The notes beneath the pieces are model-generated. The model worked only from the letters and a program-made list of their open reading frames with translations. It ran no database searches and was not told the DNA's origin. From NCBI GenBank assembly GCA_905397405.1, contig CAJPVJ010000827.1:1-20147 (forward strand): a DNA stretch of 20,147 nucleotides. The letters are read 5' to 3'. Every line of letters starts with the position of its first letter. Position 1 is the first letter of the stretch. This document shows positions 18,051-20,147 of this stretch, one piece after another. Both the position numbers and the translations under genes were made by a program. Origin of the DNA: Oppiella nova (Eukaryota > Arthropoda > Arachnida > Sarcoptiformes > Oppiidae).

Positions 18051-18872
18051 ACTCTAGAAATGTATCTAGCAAACTGTAATTATTGCACTAACACAAGTGA
18101 TCACATAATGTTTGAAATAAATTTTTTAAATATTAACTATTTTAATTTAAATAAATAAAATTATATTACAAATAATTATTATATTTTAAAAATATTTTTT
18201 ATTTAAAATATAAATATAGTTTATTCAGGTTTTATATTCAAGTACCTTATTATATGTAGAACTAGTTCAGACTGTAATTATAGCTATAATGCATACAAAA
18301 ACATAGTGTATAATTCTAAGGTTTATTCTGCACTGGCTTGTTCAATTACTGATATTATTCTCTAGATATTAACCATACTGTACAATTATTATCAAGTATT
18401 ATTATAGATTTTAATTAATGGTTTAAATCTAATCAAAATAATCCATTTTAATTTAAATACATTAAAATATACAGGCGTGATTAATTTTTAAAAATTATTT
18501 CAAAATACAAGTATTATTTTGTATTTAAGTTTATAAAAAATATCAATATATTTTATACAATTTAAATCTTGTTATTTGTTTAATTGTATATTAAAAATTA
18601 ATCACTTTATTTAGTAAGCTATGTGAAAGTACTGTACTCGTTCAAAATTGAATTGATATTACCGTATATTATATTAATATATACTGCAGTATAAATGATT
18701 GCTTTTATTAATAAAATATAATACTGAATATTTAACAAAATATTTTTATTCAAAAATAATATACATTTATAATTCCCATAGATATATAAAAATCATGAAG
18801 GTATAGTTACTATATTTTAATGTATTTTTAATGTGACTTAACATTTTATATATTTTAGCAATTCAAAATCTA
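18051..18872. other. AT-rich spacer without recognised genes
   Basis: It is long AT-rich sequence. A weak relative of the family box (ATTTCAAAATACAAGTATTA) lies near 18497. No open frame of note, hairpin or transposon end is seen. Confidence 0.4.
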
Positions 18873-19081
18873 TTTCAAAACACAATCATTAGCAAATCAT
18901 TAATCACTTTTAATGACGCAAATAATCTTCATTGTTTAATATTTTTAAATCGATAGATATTAATAACAAAATAAATTGTCCTTGTAGTTATTGTCATACA
19001 ATATAATATACAGTTGTTGTATACAATCATATTTTATCATAAGTCAACATTAAATATAAATATTCTATAGATATTATAATA
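18873..19081 (+). promoter_or_regulatory. Conserved upstream block (gene at 19082)
   Basis: TTTCAAAACACAATCATTAG begins a block almost identical to 1021-1229 and 13569-13777. The copies agree through TGACGCAAATAATCTTCATT and AATTGTCCTTGTAGTTATTG to the ATG. Unlike those two, no hairpin lies in the preceding 400 bp. Confidence 0.4.
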
Positions 19082-20147
19082 ATGAAAGTAAATCCATCTA
19101 GTAGCTCTATCAATGTGCATAAGCGTCTACCAAAATCCCTGGTCATTCCAAGGGCGGGTACACACCTATATAGTATTGGTCTAACCTTTTATAAGCCATC
19201 AAATGCTGGAAAAAGAAATACTATTAATAATCCATATTTTCTTATGATTTTCGTATTGATATCAATATTACGACAAATAATATTACTTATAATTCCGGAA
19301 CAAAATCAAAATTTCTATACCATTGTAGGTGATCTAGCATACTTTATGGGAATACGCTTTGAAGTATCATTTCAAGTAATACTATGCATTAGTCTCGTAT
19401 TTTTATCACAAATAGCTAACTATTATTACTATATTCATGGCATAAATCCTATTGATTTGCGTATATTTCACATGCTTTCGGGTTTAATAACACCCATTAG
19501 TATTGGGATTCACGACAAACAAGTTGTTTATAAATTGCTTACATTTAGCCGAAAATCTATTACTATTACCGAGCGGTTTATAAAACTCGTAGATTTTTTA
19601 ATGTTTATGTTCTTGCTAATAATATTTTCGATAAAATTATCAGGAAATCAAATTATATTTATAGCCATTCCACATGCTATTATTTGGACATTTTTATTTG
19701 TCTTTTGTACTAATGTTATTATATTTCAAATTGTCTATTATTTAATAATTGTATATTATTTATACTTAGAAATTCAATCAGTCAACAAAAATTTGATTAT
19801 TTTTAATAATAATAGTATTTACAAAAACATTATTGAATTGAACACAATATTTATTGAGATTAATGAGTATAACAGGAATTATTGGTCAATATATTTGGCA
19901 AAATATTGGATAATAATTAGTCTCGTAATTGCATTACAACTATATATCGCAATATTTGATAACATATTACTTATTATAAAACTGACAGCACTTATGGTTA
20001 GCATTGAATTATTTCTATCCCTACTATTTATTATACACTTTTCATCGCTACTAAATCAACAAAATATGAAATCATATAAAATATTAAATACAATGTTCAG
20101 TGAATTAAAACGTGACATTAAGATTAAAATCAAGGTATTTATTAAGC
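19082..20147 (+). CDS. Gustatory-receptor-like seven-span protein, copy 7 (exon 1, runs off window)
   Basis: Exon 1 is 19082-20134, open throughout 351 codons and ending ATCAAG before a GTATTT donor, so only the start of intron 1 is inside the window. Exons 2 and 3 are expected within about 250 bp beyond the end. Codon by codon it follows copy 1 through the middle (QVVYKLL, FIKLVDFLMFMFLLIIFSI), but carries ISILRQIILL, resembling copies 3 and 6, in the first membrane segment: a mosaic. A CAA codon (Gln) replaces Leu inside membrane segment 5 (IALQLYIAIF). Otherwise there are no signs of decay. Confidence 0.7.
   Translation, partial: MKVNPSSSSINVHKRLPKSLVIPRAGTHLYSIGLTFYKPSNAGKRNTINNPYFLMIFVLISILRQIILLIIPEQNQNFYTIVGDLAYFMGIRFEVSFQVILCISLVFLSQIANYYYYIHGINPIDLRIFHMLSGLITPISIGIHDKQVVYKLLTFSRKSITITERFIKLVDFLMFMFLLIIFSIKLSGNQIIFIAIPHAIIWTFLFVFCTNVIIFQIVYYLIIVYYLYLEIQSVNKNLIIFNNNSIYKNIIELNTIFIEINEYNRNYWSIYLAKYWIIISLVIALQLYIAIFDNILLIIKLTALMVSIELFLSLLFIIHFSSLLNQQNMKSYKILNTMFSELKRDIKIKIKVFIK

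Overview
The window looks like nuclear DNA of an arthropod, most likely a mite. It is very AT-rich, its genes have short introns of about 60 bp with ordinary GT...AG borders, and it holds two animal gene types that occur together in arthropods: a tandem family of seven-membrane-span proteins resembling gustatory receptors (GRs), and a DEG/ENaC (pickpocket-like) sodium channel. A broken bacterial-type terpene synthase also fits, because laterally acquired terpene synthases are known from trombidid mites. The species assignment is inference.

Layout. 1-264: last two exons of a GR-like gene that starts left of the window. 265-7109: three more tandem members (1230-2566 and 3915-5251 intact, 5846-7109 a pseudogene). 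7743-7936: two terminal exons of a diverged relative. 8210-8690 (minus): frameshifted RING-finger gene. 9013-9279: small unidentified exon with a membrane segment. About 9267-9740: 174-bp tandem repeat. 9904-11710: two-exon DEG/ENaC channel. 11915-12530 (minus): N-terminal half of a class I terpene synthase, GC-rich and frameshifted. 13778-15245: another intact GR-like gene with a duplicated last-membrane-span exon. 16001-18050: a graveyard with one truncated copy, two stubs of gene starts, a faint exon-2-like trace and a second terpene synthase scrap. 19082-20147: first exon of a further intact copy, leaving the window at its first intron.

The main gene-model result is that each GR-like gene has three exons, not one. 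The long first exon (351 codons) ends at an AAG followed by a GT donor. A 30-codon second exon and a 22- or 23-codon third exon follow, both in phase 0, and together they supply the seventh membrane segment. The apparent stop codons shortly after exon 1 lie in intron 1. Full proteins are about 403-404 residues. Phase-0 introns near the C-terminus and the six-plus-one membrane layout are typical of the arthropod GR/OR superfamily.

Overlaid on the array are four long, nearly perfect inverted repeats (678-872, 3313-3557, 7409-7602, 13213-13420). All begin ATATG and end CATAT, but their stems differ in sequence. Two of them occupy the same position in two paralogous upstream regions. One lies inside a 737-bp element with 20-bp terminal inverted repeats and a 9-bp target duplication, for which a paralogous empty site is visible. 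These hairpins, the duplicated last-span exon and the terpene synthase remains are the most unusual content.
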